The notes beneath the pieces were generated by a model. It saw only the letters and a program-made list of their open reading frames with translations, had not been told where the DNA came from and made no database searches. 64,000 nucleotides of DNA, from the NCBI GenBank assembly GCA_015179125.1, contig WHVA01000112.1, positions 62,001 to 126,000 on the forward strand. The letters are read 5' to 3'. The DNA is from Gautieria morchelliformis. Lineage: Eukaryota; Basidiomycota; Agaricomycetes; Gomphales; Gomphaceae. Positions 41,765-52,236 of the stretch are shown here, piece by piece; position 1 is the first letter of the stretch, and each line of letters begins with the position of its first letter. The translations under genes and the position numbers were made by a program.

Positions 41765-42078
41765 GCGCAGCCCAGCCCCAGGTTACCCTGGTCCATGCTT
41801 CCTCAAAAAGGCCGCGACATGACCCGGCCACGGACCCAGTGGCCGGGCCATCATCACCTCACGCGACAGCGCCTTTGCCGGCGCGCGCAACATCAGGGCT
41901 AGCGTCCCAATTGTCGGCGCCAACCCCAACGATGACAATGACGGAAGGGTAGAGTGCGCCCTCCGACTCTGCATATGGCGTCCCAGAGGGATGGGAGTCA
42001 GACTCGTCCGTCTGGAAGACATACGACCCAGAAAGGGCACAACGGCTGGCAGAGCAGCCAAAGAAAAAGCACAAGAAA

Positions 42079-42843
42079 TTGCGCGGCACCCCCAACACCA
42101 TCAATGGCCTAGCCATTGTGAAGGAAAGCGCGATCAGCGCTTACCTAGCGGCGTCGTCATCGCACACCATCAACGACCCCGCCCTTCAACGGCAGATAGC
42201 ACAGGTCAAGGCCCAGTACATCGGGCCTGGCGTGGCCCTGCCACCGCCAGCGGGGACAGTTCACCCTCCCTACCTGGGGGAGGGGACGCTCATCCCACTC
42301 GGAGATCCACCGATCTCCGAGATGGGCCTCCTACCACGACCGGTAGGGAAGGCCCAACAGCGTCATACTCAATGGTACGACATCTGCCCGCTCGACGACC
42401 CACGCTTTGTCGAACTCCTAGCGCGGGCAAAAGAAATGCCACAGCTCACGCGTACGTGCGAGATGATCAGCGTATTTAAACACATCGAGTGTGAACAACG
42501 CGCTCGCAATCCCAAAAGGGATTGTCTCGTGATAGCGGGCGGTACCCCGCACGATATCGCAGCCATCCTAAAGGGTTGGATACACAACCCTGAAGGAATC
42601 CCATCGGCCATCTGTGACAACGCGGATTGCACCTTCAACCTAGACGACATGGACGTCTGGATGTGGTTGAAGGCCCTCGCGCCCCGGGTCAAAGGGGTCG
42701 CATCACCACTCAGGGCGAGGCTACTCGACCTCTTCGGCTCGACAGACCAATGGTTGAGCCTCGTCAACGCCAGGGAAGTGCTGACGCCTCAGAGCACCAC
42801 CCTGCGGCTCTCCATCACGGGCCCATTCCCCGTGGGGGCCTGA
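42079..42843 (+). CDS. Gypsy-B extra ORF 2 (env position)
   Basis: 254 codons of unrecognised protein. It has a folded-looking central part (WYDICPLDDPRFVELLARA, MISVFKHIECEQRARNPKRD), paired Cys in CDNADC, and aromatic-rich LDDMDVWMWLKALAPRV. No membrane span, so no sign of an envelope. It may form one longer gene with the ORFs either side. Confidence 0.6.
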   Translation: MRGTPNTINGLAIVKESAISAYLAASSSHTINDPALQRQIAQVKAQYIGPGVALPPPAGTVHPPYLGEGTLIPLGDPPISEMGLLPRPVGKAQQRHTQWYDICPLDDPRFVELLARAKEMPQLTRTCEMISVFKHIECEQRARNPKRDCLVIAGGTPHDIAAILKGWIHNPEGIPSAICDNADCTFNLDDMDVWMWLKALAPRVKGVASPLRARLLDLFGSTDQWLSLVNAREVLTPQSTTLRLSITGPFPVGA

Positions 42844-42882
42844 GCTGGCCCCGACATCCCACTCGCCGAGATCGCGAGATGG

Positions 42883-43317
42883 TTGGCCCGCTACGTGGGG
42901 GTCACTCGCGAGCGAGTGACACGCATTGAACATTATGTTCAACGCAGCATCACCGGCGTGGCATTCAGCGCTGCCGCCTGCGAGGGCCAACAAAAGGTCC
43001 TCGAGACCAGCCATGTGAGGGCCGCGGTGCCGCGACCCCTCACTCACGCCCAGCTCGACCAGGAGCTGGCGCGCTTCCGGCCCCCTCCTCAGACTGAGGA
43101 TCCGGCCGTCGAGGCCATGCTCCGCAAGGACGCTGGCCTCATCGCCCAAGCGGATCCCACCGCTAGTGGTGAGGCCGACCAGCCTCACCCAATCACCACC
43201 GATGACGCGGAGGTGCCCCCGGAGGAGTCACGCGCTCCACCGGCCCCGTACGACGACGACATCATCGTGTCGGCCACTCTAGAGGACTCCATTATCGATG
43301 ACCTCTATGAGTCATAG
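42883..43317 (+). CDS. Gypsy-B extra ORF 3 (env position)
   Basis: 144 codons ending 33 bp before the 3' LTR. The N-terminal part (MARYVGVTRERVTRIEHYVQ) looks helical and the C-terminal half is acidic and Pro-rich, ending DDDIIVSATLEDSIIDDLYE. No recognised domain. Confidence 0.55.
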   Translation: MARYVGVTRERVTRIEHYVQRSITGVAFSAAACEGQQKVLETSHVRAAVPRPLTHAQLDQELARFRPPPQTEDPAVEAMLRKDAGLIAQADPTASGEADQPHPITTDDAEVPPEESRAPPAPYDDDIIVSATLEDSIIDDLYES

Positions 43318-43340
43318 CTGACCCCTATAGTTGTCTATAG

Positions 43341-43350
43341 AGGGGGAGGG
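43341..43350 (+). other. Gypsy-B polypurine tract
   Basis: AGGGGGAGGG immediately before the 3' LTR. Confidence 0.85.
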
Positions 43351-43562
43351 TGTAAATAACCTATGTATCTACATGTACAATAGTTATTACCTAATCCCAG
43401 TGGGCCCCTTAGGGACCCACTTTATAGTTTATGCGTGGGAACCGGCCAGCGGTTCCCATCGCATCTTACACCTATACTGTCACTACGTAGCATCAGAATA
43501 CCACACATTGGTCAAGTTCTGCGTGCCCTTGTGACCAAGGCCATAAGATCGACATCTTTACA
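43351..43562 (+). repeat. Gypsy-B 3' LTR
   Basis: 212 bp; four differences from 27333-27544. Confidence 0.95.
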
Positions 43563-43893
43563 ACTACGCATGTTCCAAAGAAAGCAGAAGTCAGATAAGA
43601 TATACAGGGTAAGTAACTAATTGAGAACAAGAACTACAAAGGGGGTGCAGGGTAGAGTCAAGAACAATGGGTAAAACAACAAGGGATGGAAATCATATTT
43701 GACATGATGGAACAACGGGACTCTAGAGGGGACGGACATATGGTCTTGCTGTGCTGTGAGTCGAGTCCAGTGGGTCCGAGTAATAGAGTTGAAAGAAGAA
43801 AAGATATAACAGGGGTGGGATTGTTGCAAGTATCAGGATGTCAGAAAAGGAGTGGAACTAAGTGTTGGAAGTTGGAAATGCATGGTTGTAACA
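43563..43893 (-). repeat. Gypsy-C 3' LTR, right part
   Basis: Ends GGTTGTAACA on the plus strand. On the minus strand it is preceded by the purine tract CTTAAAGGGGGAGATAC, confirming the LTR border and the minus orientation of Gypsy-C. Confidence 0.82.
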
Positions 43894-44095
43894 GTATCTC
43901 CCCCTTTAAGGTTGAGTCCCACGAGGCTACAAGTCAGGTCATGTGACTTGTGAACAAAGTGGTGGAGTTTGAAAGATAGGCTGGAAAGATAACAGGTCTT
44001 GTCCTGAACCACAATGGAACCAAACATTGATTTCTCCAAAATGTCCAGTGCTGAATTAAAACAGCATTTTGTAGATGTCATCATGAAAAAGAAAA

Positions 44096-45779
44096 TTGGC
44101 CAAGAAACATGAGGCTGAAGAATATGAAGGTAAGGAGAAGGAGCACAAGGAGAAGGAGCACAGAGACAAGGGACACCAGGAGAAGGAGGAGTGGGACCAC
44201 GAGTTGGAGTGGAAGTGCAAAGCAGCAGAAAAGAAAGCTCCTGATGAGAAGGTGGCCGTGGAGAGAGCAGCAAAGAAAATGGTAAGTCAGAAACCTCTTG
44301 GGCTTGCAATGGTCCTAACACTGGAGACATGGCAAAATTTCCTGACTTTGGAAATCTACTGGAAATCCTAAGGATATTTTACATTTCTTCAAAATTTCCC
44401 AGTTCAGGAAATTGGATGAAAATTTAATGTTTTATCAGAGTTTTTTGAATTCAGGAAATCCTTCAAAAATTGTAAGATTATCACCTCAAAATCTTCAAGA
44501 AACTCTCAGGAAACATTGAATTTCATCTGTAATGAAACTAAATTTTTATTAAACTTTCCTCAGTTTTGGAAATTCTATGAAAATGTTGGTTTCCTAAACA
44601 TTTGACAGGGAAACCTTGTGGAAATCAGTGTTTCTATAGAATTTCCTAACTGGGGAAAGTTTACTAAAAATTTAGTTTCATGAAAGAGGAAATTCAATGT
44701 TTCCTGAGTGTTTCTTGAATATTTGTTGGTGCTAACTTTGCAATTTCTGCAGGATCTCCAGCAGCCAAAAAACTGACAAAACATTAAATTTTCATCCAAT
44801 TTCCTAAACTGGGAAATTTTGAAGAAATGTGGAATATCCTTAGGATTTCTGGTATATTTCCAAAGTCAGGAAATTTTGCCATGTCTCCAGTGTAAAGGAA
44901 TGGTCGTAGGACAAGGTAGATTATGAATCTGAAACAGTGTCAGAATATACACCTGAGACTACACCGGTTCTCGAAGGCAAAGGGAAAAAGAAAGCCATGG
45001 TCTTCATGTGTAATCTGGTCAAGGAGCACAAACAATGAGCAGGCAAGTTCCAGCAGGCGCAAGCGAACAAGGATCTCCATCTGTGGGAAATAGGTCTGGT
45101 AAATCCTGTGACCAGGAAACAGAAGATGCGGGAAGACGACGAGGAGGAATGGGCCCCATGCGACCCGTGCAAAGCCAGGGGCTTTGACTGTGTTTGGTCT
45201 GGGAATATGCAGGAGACTTCCTGCAAGCGGTGCCAAGATAAAGTGGATGGGTGTTCCACAAGGGTTGAGCGCAGAAAATGACGGAAAGTTGCAGCAAGTG
45301 ACTTTGGGTCGCCTGGGCAGATGGCAGGACTGAGTGGAAATGGAAGGGGAGTGGGGGAGCTTCCACTAACCAGGAACTCAGAAGCAGCAGTGCTCAACTA
45401 CTATACCATGGTGTTGCCACTGTTGGACATCGCAGGGTCCATGCGCACCATGAGGGATCAGCAGGGGGAAATCTGCGACATGATTGCCGATCAAATCGAG
45501 ATTCAGCAGAACCTGGTTCTCACTCTGCAGAACCAGCTCTGTGTCATGTCTATGGTCCTGGAGCAATTGGTATGGGAAATGAGGGCTTGGATGGATGTTG
45601 AGCTGTGGAAGGCCGGGGTTGTGGCAGAGGGGGGTCCTAGTGCAAGAGCAGAGAATGTTGCAGAAGCGGAAGAATGGGTTGAGGTGGAACTTGACAAAGT
45701 TGAGCAAGAGGCCGAGAAAGTGGCAGAAGTGGAAGTGCAGGTCAGAGATGGGAAGAGGGGGAAATTGGTGAAACATTGA
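44096..45779 (+). pseudogene. Antisense gene remnant in Gypsy-C, Zn2Cys6-like
   Basis: Between the Gypsy-C pol end and 3' LTR, and on the opposite strand, lie three open pieces: a Lys/Glu-rich coiled coil (44096-44283), a segment with CX2CX6CX10CX2CX6C spacing (45159-45254) and a 152-codon coiled-coil piece (45321-45779; EICDMIADQIEIQQNLVLTL, then a Glu/Val-rich tail). The Cys spacing is that of the fungal Zn2Cys6 binuclear cluster. A foldback MITE (44319-44892) sits within. It is inactive as it stands. It may be a gene the element family carries, or a host gene fragment. Confidence 0.5.
44319..44892. mobile_element. 574 bp foldback MITE, TAA target
   Basis: The whole element is an imperfect palindrome with arms of about 280 bp. 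The left end CACTGGAGACATGGCAAAAT is mirrored at the right end, and TAA occurs on both sides (44316-44318 and 44893-44895). A 3 bp TWA target fits PIF/Harbinger MITEs. AT-rich and non-coding. Confidence 0.82.
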
Positions 45780-45914
45780 GGGAGGAGTAGGGTCAAAAGG
45801 ACTTTTATTGAAATGGTGAAAATTTAAATTAGCGGAAATGATAATCAGATTTTAACTTGTGACTTGAGCAGTGTAAGAGTGAAATGAAAATGTCGGAAGT
45901 GTGGGTCGGAATGA

Positions 45915-46325
45915 TTATTGTGTGGAAATGGGACCAGGCTTGGCAGGGTATTCCTTGAGGAAATCAGAGATGAGTTCAGAGGCATGGTCGAGTTCTGCGG
46001 CAGAAATCCATGAGGTCTCTTCGTCAGTGTTTTCATAGCCTGCCCACTTGACTAGGTACTGGAGTTGACAACGGGATCGCTTGTCAAGCTTGGAGTTGAG
46101 AATTTCCAAAATCTCATATTCCAGCTCTCCGTCAATAATGACTGATGGAGGCGGAGGTTGTTCACGATTTGGAATAGTGTTCAGAAATGAAGGTTTGAGC
46201 ATAGAGACATGGAACACTGGATGTACTGCGTGCATATTGTCAGGAAGTCTGAGAGTGGAAGAATGACTGCCAGCCTTAGCGATGATCTCATAAGGGCCAA
46301 GGTATTTTTCAAAGTGCTTCTTCAA
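45915..46325 (-). pseudogene. Gypsy-C integrase tail and chromodomain
   Basis: Integrase C-terminal YLGPYEIIAKAGSHSSTLRL and VHPVFHVSMLKPSF, then the chromodomain YEILEILNSKL ... LQYLVKWAGYENTDEETSW. Fossil part. Confidence 0.92.
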
Positions 46326-46538
46326 AGGGCAAGTGGTGTGGAAATTTTCTGCTTTGACAAAGACTTTATCGTCTATTTTGAATGCCAGTTGCGGAAGACA
46401 TTTCTGATCGGTGGAGGTTGATATCTCTTTTGGGCAGTGGATATGTTCTCTTGGAGGTGTTGGTGAAGGTTGTCAAGTTCCACAATGAAATCTTGGGCTC
46501 TAGCAGAGGCAAGATTGCATTCAGGTGGATGGTGAGAG

Positions 46539-46848
46539 TCAGGTGGTAGCCTTTGTTGGTGAAATTCCAGTGGTTGCAGAAGGTGCATTGTTGTAAGCAA
46601 ATTCTGCAAGCAGAAGAAGGTTGGACCAGTTGTTGTGTTGGTAGTTGCAATAGATGCAGAGGTACTGCTCAAGGGTCTGATTAGTACATTCTGTTTGGCC
46701 GTCACCTTCAGGATGATAACTGGAAGTGAAGTGGAGCTTCATGTTGAGAGCCTTGCCCTGGGTATGGAAGAAGGTGGACACAAATTCTGATCCATGGTCA
46801 GAAGGGACATGGGAGGGGATTCTGTGCTTGGAAAAGATGTGTAGGAGA
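46539..46848 (-). pseudogene. Gypsy-C integrase core end
   Basis: SDHGSEFVSTFF and LHFTSSYHPEGDGQTECTNQ, then LLLLAEFAYNNAPSATTG: the second Asp and Glu zone of a gypsy integrase. Cut at the copia LTR fragment. Confidence 0.88.
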
Positions 46849-46972
46849 CAGGAATTATAGGTAGTAGGGACTGGACTTGGAGTTCAAAAGAATAGACTAG
46901 AAATTAATTCACTCTCAGTGAATTTAATTGTCACTAATTATATTATACTCTTATTCATTTACCTAAGAAATT
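46849..46972 (+). repeat. Copia LTR fragment
   Basis: TGTAGGAGACAGGAATTATA and the CTCAGTGAATTTA blocks match the start of the solo LTR at 2993. Only about 120 bp is left. It marks the junction of Gypsy-C and Gypsy-A3. Confidence 0.8.
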
Positions 46973-47235
46973 GGGACTCATATGTAGGGCAGGTGCAGCA
47001 CACAAGCTGAAGCCAAGTCCCTCTCTGACTCCCCTATTTGAACCTCACTCTGTCACCTTGGACCTTACCTCAGGTTTTGCCCCTGAGCTTGGTCAACCTG
47101 CCTCTGAAGGATCGTGTCATAACACATGGACAAAATATTGTCCCAGTTGTCCTGTTGTTCATTGACAAAGAGGCAAAGGTACTGCTCCAGATCTTGATTG
47201 AGTTGCTCCGTCTGTCCATCAGTCTGCAGGTGGTA

Positions 47236-48094
47236 CAGTGTTAGATGCTAAAAGGCAGCAAGTCTGCCGACGGCGCCAAATTGCGCCGCAGGCCCCCAAA
47301 TTTAAAATTTAGAAGGAAACTGGGTGAAATGAGCATAATTTCAAAAAAAAAAAACGAAAATTGTCCGGTCACGTGACCAGTCCAAATTTGGGTCAAAAAA
47401 TTTTCACCTCACCAAACTCGCTGCCATGCCTCCCCCAACCAAAAGAGCCAGACAGGCCAAGCTTCAACGAGCTTCAGGCTCTAAATTCTTTGACCCTGGA
47501 CTGATTGAAGATGATTTAGAGAGCTTCGCTGACCCGGATTTCATTCCGGAAGTAAGTGATGTGGACGATATTAATGAAGATGGCACGGACTGTTCATTTA
47601 GTCGTTTGGATGCACCAAACATCATACTAAAGTCTTTTTACTCTATTAATTGGTAATACAGGCATGGCTTAAATGCAAGTCAAGCCAAGTTTGCAGTGAA
47701 AAAATTCAGATCTCACCACCAATGTGGGCCTAGTACCATGATAAAGCCTTGGAATATTAGACAATCCTTTCTAAATACTTTCTAGAATAATTGATATATT
47801 TTTTACACTATTATTATGTGCTGCACAGCAATGTCACTCGGCAACCGCCGGCGACCGGCAAACTCAGCAAACTTGGCTAACAACAAACTCCGACATCTCT
47901 GCTCAAAGTCCAAATTTTGGAGGCAGTCCCCGGGTAAATGTTGGAATTTTGAAAAGTAATCAGATACAGGTCTAGCTAAGCTCAATAAGAGTCAATTCCA
48001 CCACATTTGGAGTGACTAAGTTAATTATCCAAGGGCTAGATACAATCCGCGTGGCGCCTATGACCAAGTGGTCGGTTTTGAGCGTAGTACACTG
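47236..48094. mobile_element. 859 bp mariner-like deletion derivative
   Basis: It interrupts the Gypsy-A3 integrase. The ends are imperfect inverted repeats: CAGTGTTAGATGCTAAAA on the left and CAGTGTACTACGCTCAAAA read inward from the right. TA flanks both sides (47234-47235 and 48095-48096). TIRs beginning CAGTG with a TA target fit the Tc1/mariner (pogo-like) superfamily. It keeps only an N-terminal coding remnant. Confidence 0.78.
47426..47656 (+). pseudogene. Transposase N-terminal remnant
   Basis: 76 codons starting MPPPTKRARQAKLQRASGSK, basic then acidic (DDLESFADPDFIPEVSDVDD). The start resembles the basic N-terminus of large pogo-type transposases in mushrooms. No catalytic DDE/D region is present within the TIRs. 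Confidence 0.45.
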
Positions 48095-48096
48095 TA

Positions 48097-48660
48097 TGCC
48101 GTGGAGGCTGCAATGCAAATGCCCAGGAGGCAATAAAGTTCGTGAGTGAATTCACAAATGAACTGGACTCCATGATCTGATACAACTATTTGTGGCAGCC
48201 CATACTGCTTCCAGACATTTTGCAGGAAAAGTTGCACTGCCCCAGCTGCAGTGATCATGGTGTTGGTGGGGATGAAGTGTGCCCACTTTGAGACCAAATC
48301 CACCACGTTCATCACAGCATCATACCCATGTGTGTCAGGCAGTTCCACAATGAAATCCACGCTGATTGTGTCCCAGGGAGCTTCAGGGACAGGGAGTGGA
48401 TGGAGTTCACCAAGTGATGGCTGCCTTGGCACCTTTGTTTGCAGGCACAAATCACATGTCTTGGAGTATTCGCCAATGTACCGCGACATGTGAGGCCAGT
48501 AATTCTGCAAGATAAACTCAAGGGTCTTCCAGCACCCAGGATGACCAGCGACTCCTGAGTCATGGTGCTGGGTAACAATTTGTTGCATGAGGTCCTGGAC
48601 ATCTGGAACGTTACACTTTACATTGGAATGTGGGCAACCCATCTATCTCAGCCCACTCTG
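48097..48660 (-). pseudogene. Gypsy-A3 integrase remnant
   Basis: HHDSGVAGHPGCWKTLEFIL and CDLCLQTKV form the zinc finger; WDTISVDFIVELPDTHGYDA and VVSDHGVQFICEF hold the first two catalytic Asp. Fossil part. Confidence 0.9.
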
Positions 48661-48843
48661 CAGTGATTTACCACCTGACTCTCGCAGCTTCCTGACTGCC
48701 CCTGAAACCTCATCCTCCAGTGACCCATCTCCAAACGCCTTCTTCACATTGTGAATAATCCCACGTTCCTCCCCACCAGTGTGAGCCCCTCCAGGGCACG
48801 AACAATGAACAGCTCCAGGTGCAGGAGTGTCAAATCACTGTTG

Positions 48844-49420
48844 TCACCTGAACCTTACCCATGGTCTGAATATTGTGACAGTGCATCTGACTTGCCCCAT
48901 TGTGACACCAGGACAGTGGTGAAGCTTGAAATCAAAACACGACAGGTAGAGCGACCATCTGGCCTGCCTGCGATTCAGTTTCTTTGCAGTGCCAAAATAC
49001 TCCAGGTCCTTGTGGTAAGTCCAGATCTCAATCCAATGCTTAGTGCCTTCAAGGAAATGTTGCCATTCCTCTAGCACATGAATAATCGCCAGCATCTCCT
49101 TGTCATGAATCTTATAATTTCGCTCCACAGGGGTGAGACTCTTGGAGTAAAATGCGATTGGATGGCACTTGTTGTCATCCAGAGATCTCTGGGACAGAAC
49201 TGCACCAGTGGTGACATCTGAACTGTCCACCTCTACCCAGTACAGTTGATTATCATCTGCAAAGTGCAGGATTGGCGTTGATGTGAATCGCAACTTTAGC
49301 CCATCAAATGGCTGCTGTTCACGATCACCCCATCACCATTGTGTGTCTTTGTGAGCTCAAACCGGGGCCATGCATGATGTGAGAAGCCCTCAACAAACTT
49401 GTGATCACGGAAATCCTGGA
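48844..49420 (-). pseudogene. Gypsy-A3 RNase H remnant
   Basis: WVEVDSSDVTTGAVLSQRSL, YKIHDKEMLAIIHVLEEWQH and ARWSLYLSCFDFKLHHCPG are gypsy RNase H blocks. Upstream is the RT thumb-like FVEGFSHHAWP. Confidence 0.9.
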
Positions 49421-49427
49421 GAAACGG

Positions 49428-50500
49428 ATCTGGAAAGGACAATGGCTTCAACTTATGTGTTGTGCCCCTGATGAACTATTGTCCTAGGTATTTTGGACTT
49501 GAGTTCCAGAGATTGGATGAGGCGGAGGTTGAGAAGATTCAGAAGTTGATCTTGGCTGGAGCGTCGAGAGTCGGAGGTCAGAGAGCGAAGGTTGGAAGAG
49601 CCAGAGGACAGCGTCATAAGACAGAGAGAGGGAGAGCTTGCAAGACTCACTGTACTAAGAACAGGAGACAATGCGAGGGGATTCACGTATCGAAGTTGAT
49701 TATATGGTTGCAGAACAGAGGGTATACATGAGTGGGCTTTATACAAAGAACTGAGTCAACAAGTAATGGGGTAGTACTAAGCAAATCCATGGAGAGCAGA
49801 AGTAACTTTGATAAGCAGAGTAGGTATCTAATATAGAACAAGGGGACTACAAGGGGGTGCAGGGTGGAGTCAAGAACAATGGGCAAAAGAACAAGGGGTG
49901 CGTTGTAAGAATCCTATGCGCTACAGGTGTAGATGCAAGGATTATATCAAGTGACCTTTGGATCGCACAAGTTGGCCTTTGAGTAAGAACCTAAGTGTGG
50001 GTGATAAGATACCTCTCTTGAGCTAAGTACAAGCCTAGTTATAGGAAAAGAACAATGATCCGTGCAGTGGCACAAGTGGAAAATATGTAGATGGTGGACA
50101 AAGACACGATCAGTGGACTGTGTGAATAAGGCACACGCAAGTGGAAGCTATGTAGATGGTGGACCACATCAATAAGACACGTGTGAGTGGAACAAAAAAG
50201 GGGGTAGTGTCCGAACCTTAATCACTATGAATCTAAAAATAGAATGTCGAGACTAAGCGAGAAATAGGCCTTACCACCATACAGGGAGTGTAACTCCCTT
50301 ACAGTGTAAGTCTAATGGACAGCAGAACAAATGGAATGGTATCTTGCTGTGCTAGGTCAAGAAAGGAGCGCTGATGAATAGAGTCAATCAGGGGTGTTGA
50401 AGAACAAGGGGTCAAAGTCATGAGGTTGTGAAATAGAGTTGGAGGCGGCATGAAAGTGTTCCAGAGGTGGCGGAGATGGTTGGATGACATGGTCATGACA
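49428..50500 (-). repeat. Gypsy-C family solo LTR with inner insertion
   Basis: Blocks shared with 27050-27332 and 43620-43750 (AATGGCTTCAACTTATGTGT, CAAGGGGGTGCAGGGTGGAG) show a Gypsy-C type LTR within Gypsy-A3, between RT and RNase H. Borders are approximate. The segment 49904-50303 inside it is foreign. Confidence 0.65.
49904..50303. repeat. Possible 400 bp solo LTR
   Basis: TGTAAGAATCC at the left and AACTCCCTTACA at the right give TGTAAG/CTTACA inverted ends. Two internal repeats (GTGGAAGCTATGTAGATGGT type) lie near 50080 and 50140. The target duplication is unclear. Confidence 0.5.
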
Positions 50501-50509
50501 GGGTTGGCC

Positions 50510-51000
50510 AGTCCATGACACCTGCAACCTTGAGAGGGTCCATCTCCACCTTGCCATATTCACAAGGTACTCAATCTTTGTTCACTTGAACTTGCATTTC
50601 TTGGGGTGAAGATAGAGTTTGTGCTGCCATAGGCGCTCAAGGACTATTCACAGAAGTCAGCAATGCTCCTTGAGGGTGTTGGTGAAAATCAGGATGTTGT
50701 CTAGGTACATGCATACATGCCCTTCCATGATGAGGTCTTGGAAGATGTTGATCATCATGGTTTGGAATGTTGCTGGACTGTTCGTGAGCCCAAAGAACAT
50801 GACAAGGGGTTCAAAGAGGCCACGATTAGTGCAGAATGCCATCTTCCACTCATTGCCATCCTTTATGTGTACATTATTGAAGCCCAATGCACGTCTAGCT
50901 TGGTGAAGTATTTTGCCCCATGAAGCTGTGAGATGAGTTCAGAAATGATGGGAAGTGGATAGTGGTTCTTCACAGTCATGGCATTGAGTATGTGATTGTC
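50510..51000 (-). pseudogene. Gypsy-A3 reverse transcriptase remnant
   Basis: [40 protein letters not shown] and CMYLDNILIFTNT are RT blocks. Upstream, 51000-51450 has only traces that I cannot align. Confidence 0.88.
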
Positions 51001-51449
51001 CCCTGGGGAGCCTGATGAGGCTGGGGACATTGTGGGGCGTGGATGTTCCCTAGAGGGATGATGTTGCAGTCAGGCTATGGTGTTTGGGTGGCCAGCCATC
51101 CAACTGGTTGTTTTTGTATGACTGGTTCCCCACCTTCCTTCAGCCAAGGCATGGGCCCATTCTCATCTGCGTTCAATGCATATGTCTTGTATGAGATCAT
51201 TGAGCATTATGCCTCTTGGCAGTGTTGAGGAAGTATTGACTGCACTCCACTTCCTTCTTGGCTAACCTGCTCAGCATTGAGCTAAGTGTCACCAATCACT
51301 CCTGGTCAGGGTTGTACCCAGACAGACCATGGTGTGAGCCATGGTCTATCATGCTTCATTGCAATAAAGACATTGGGACTGCAGTTGTCACGGCAAGGTG
51401 TGAACCTGTAGTTTGTGTGACTACTGCAACTATTTGCAAATACAAATAT

Positions 51450-51740
51450 TAGTTCAAAAAGGTATAAAGATGTTGAGCTTAGGACCTTGTGGATCCCAAG
51501 GGCTCATAGAACTTGACCAGTATGTGGTTATTCTGAAGCTATGTAGTGACAGTACAAGGTTAAGGTAAGATGGGGAACTGCTGGTTGGTTCCCATGCAAC
51601 CTGCACACCTGGTAAGGGGAATCCAAAGAGAATAGGGTGAGGATCCCCTTACCTAAGCAACTAACTATATAACAGGTGAGGACAGACAGGTGAGGACAAG
51701 CAGGTGAAGGAGGAGGAAGGCAGAAGATAAAGGAAGTAAA
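51450..51740. repeat. LTR debris
   Basis: 51460-51600 resembles the reverse complement of the Gypsy-B LTR (GAACTTGACCAGTATGTGGT, GTAGTGACAGTA), and 51600-51660 a second piece of Gypsy-A type LTR (GGGAATCCAAAGAGAA). Both are strongly diverged. Confidence 0.55.
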
Positions 51741-52236
51741 GAAACCCCTGGACTGACCCCTGACAGGAGATCCAAAGTGTATAAACAGTGAGCAGGTAAA
51801 TACAAGACAGTGCACCAGAAGTAGAGGAGATCTGAAGAGAACAGAGTGAAGATCTCCTTACCTGGCAAAGGGGATCCAAAGAGAAAACTCTAAGGAACCT
51901 CTCTGCCAGCTAACTATAACTATATGCTATAAACATGCTACCCCAATCATTGAACCCCAGATGGTGTCAGCTATTGTACTGGAAATAATAGGGAGTGGAT
52001 AGATAAGCAAGGGATAGCATTGGAGATGATTGGACAGGAAGGGGTATGAATAGAATGTGAGGTGGAACATGTTGAAGGTGCAGGAGGCCCGAGGGGGAGG
52101 CAGCAGCAAGCAAGGTGGGCACAACTATCGGTTCGCTGGAATGGCAGTTTGGGCAATGCGATGGCGAATGTGACTGAAGATGGATGCAAGTGAATGCAAA
52201 GATGAGTGGAAGTGAACAAATGGAGTTCCCCTGACA
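51740..52236 (-). repeat. Gypsy-A3 5' LTR, diverged
   Basis: Read on the minus strand it starts TGTCAGGGGA, like Gypsy-A LTRs. About 320 bp in it has TTAGAGTTTTCTCTTTGGAT, matching TTAGACTTTTCTCTTTGGAT at the equivalent offset of 34994-35473. The left border is approximate. Its start falls inside the ninth TPR unit of the NLR gene. Confidence 0.7.

Larger units (their letters stand above)
27333..43562 (+). mobile_element. Gypsy-B: gypsy with extra 3' ORFs
   Basis: LTRs of 212 bp (27333-27544 and 43351-43562) start TGTAAATAACC, end CATCTTTACA and differ at four sites. The target duplication ACTAC is perfect, and the purine tract AGGGGGAGGG precedes the 3' LTR. Without the nested Gypsy-A1 it is about 9 kb. 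The order is gag, CCHC knuckle, protease, RT, RNase H, integrase, then about 2 kb of further ORFs before the 3' LTR. It looks mostly whole with a few breaks besides the nested insertion. Young by LTR divergence. Confidence 0.95.
27007..46848 (-). mobile_element. Gypsy-C: broken chromodomain gypsy
   Basis: The 3' LTR is 27007-27332 continued at 43563-43893 after Gypsy-B. Next, reading right, come a purine tract on the minus strand (43894-43910), an antisense ORF region, a chromodomain integrase tail (45915-46325) and the integrase core end (46539-46848). The 5' part is lost at the junction with a copia LTR fragment. Fossil with several breaks. Confidence 0.8.
46973..52236 (-). mobile_element. 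Gypsy-A3: heavily decayed gypsy
   Basis: The minus-strand order from the right is a 5' LTR-like stretch (52236 to about 51740), unassigned debris, RT (51000-50510), RNase H (49420-48844) and integrase (48660-48097 and 47235-47100). The proteins are closest to Gypsy-A1 (for example DTISVDFIVELPDTHGYDAV). It has many breaks and is interrupted by a mariner-like element and by solo LTRs. Old. Confidence 0.8.

Noticed and set aside
41300-43317. Envelope gene in Gypsy-B
   Set aside because: Right position, but no signal peptide, membrane segment or fusion-like region is visible.
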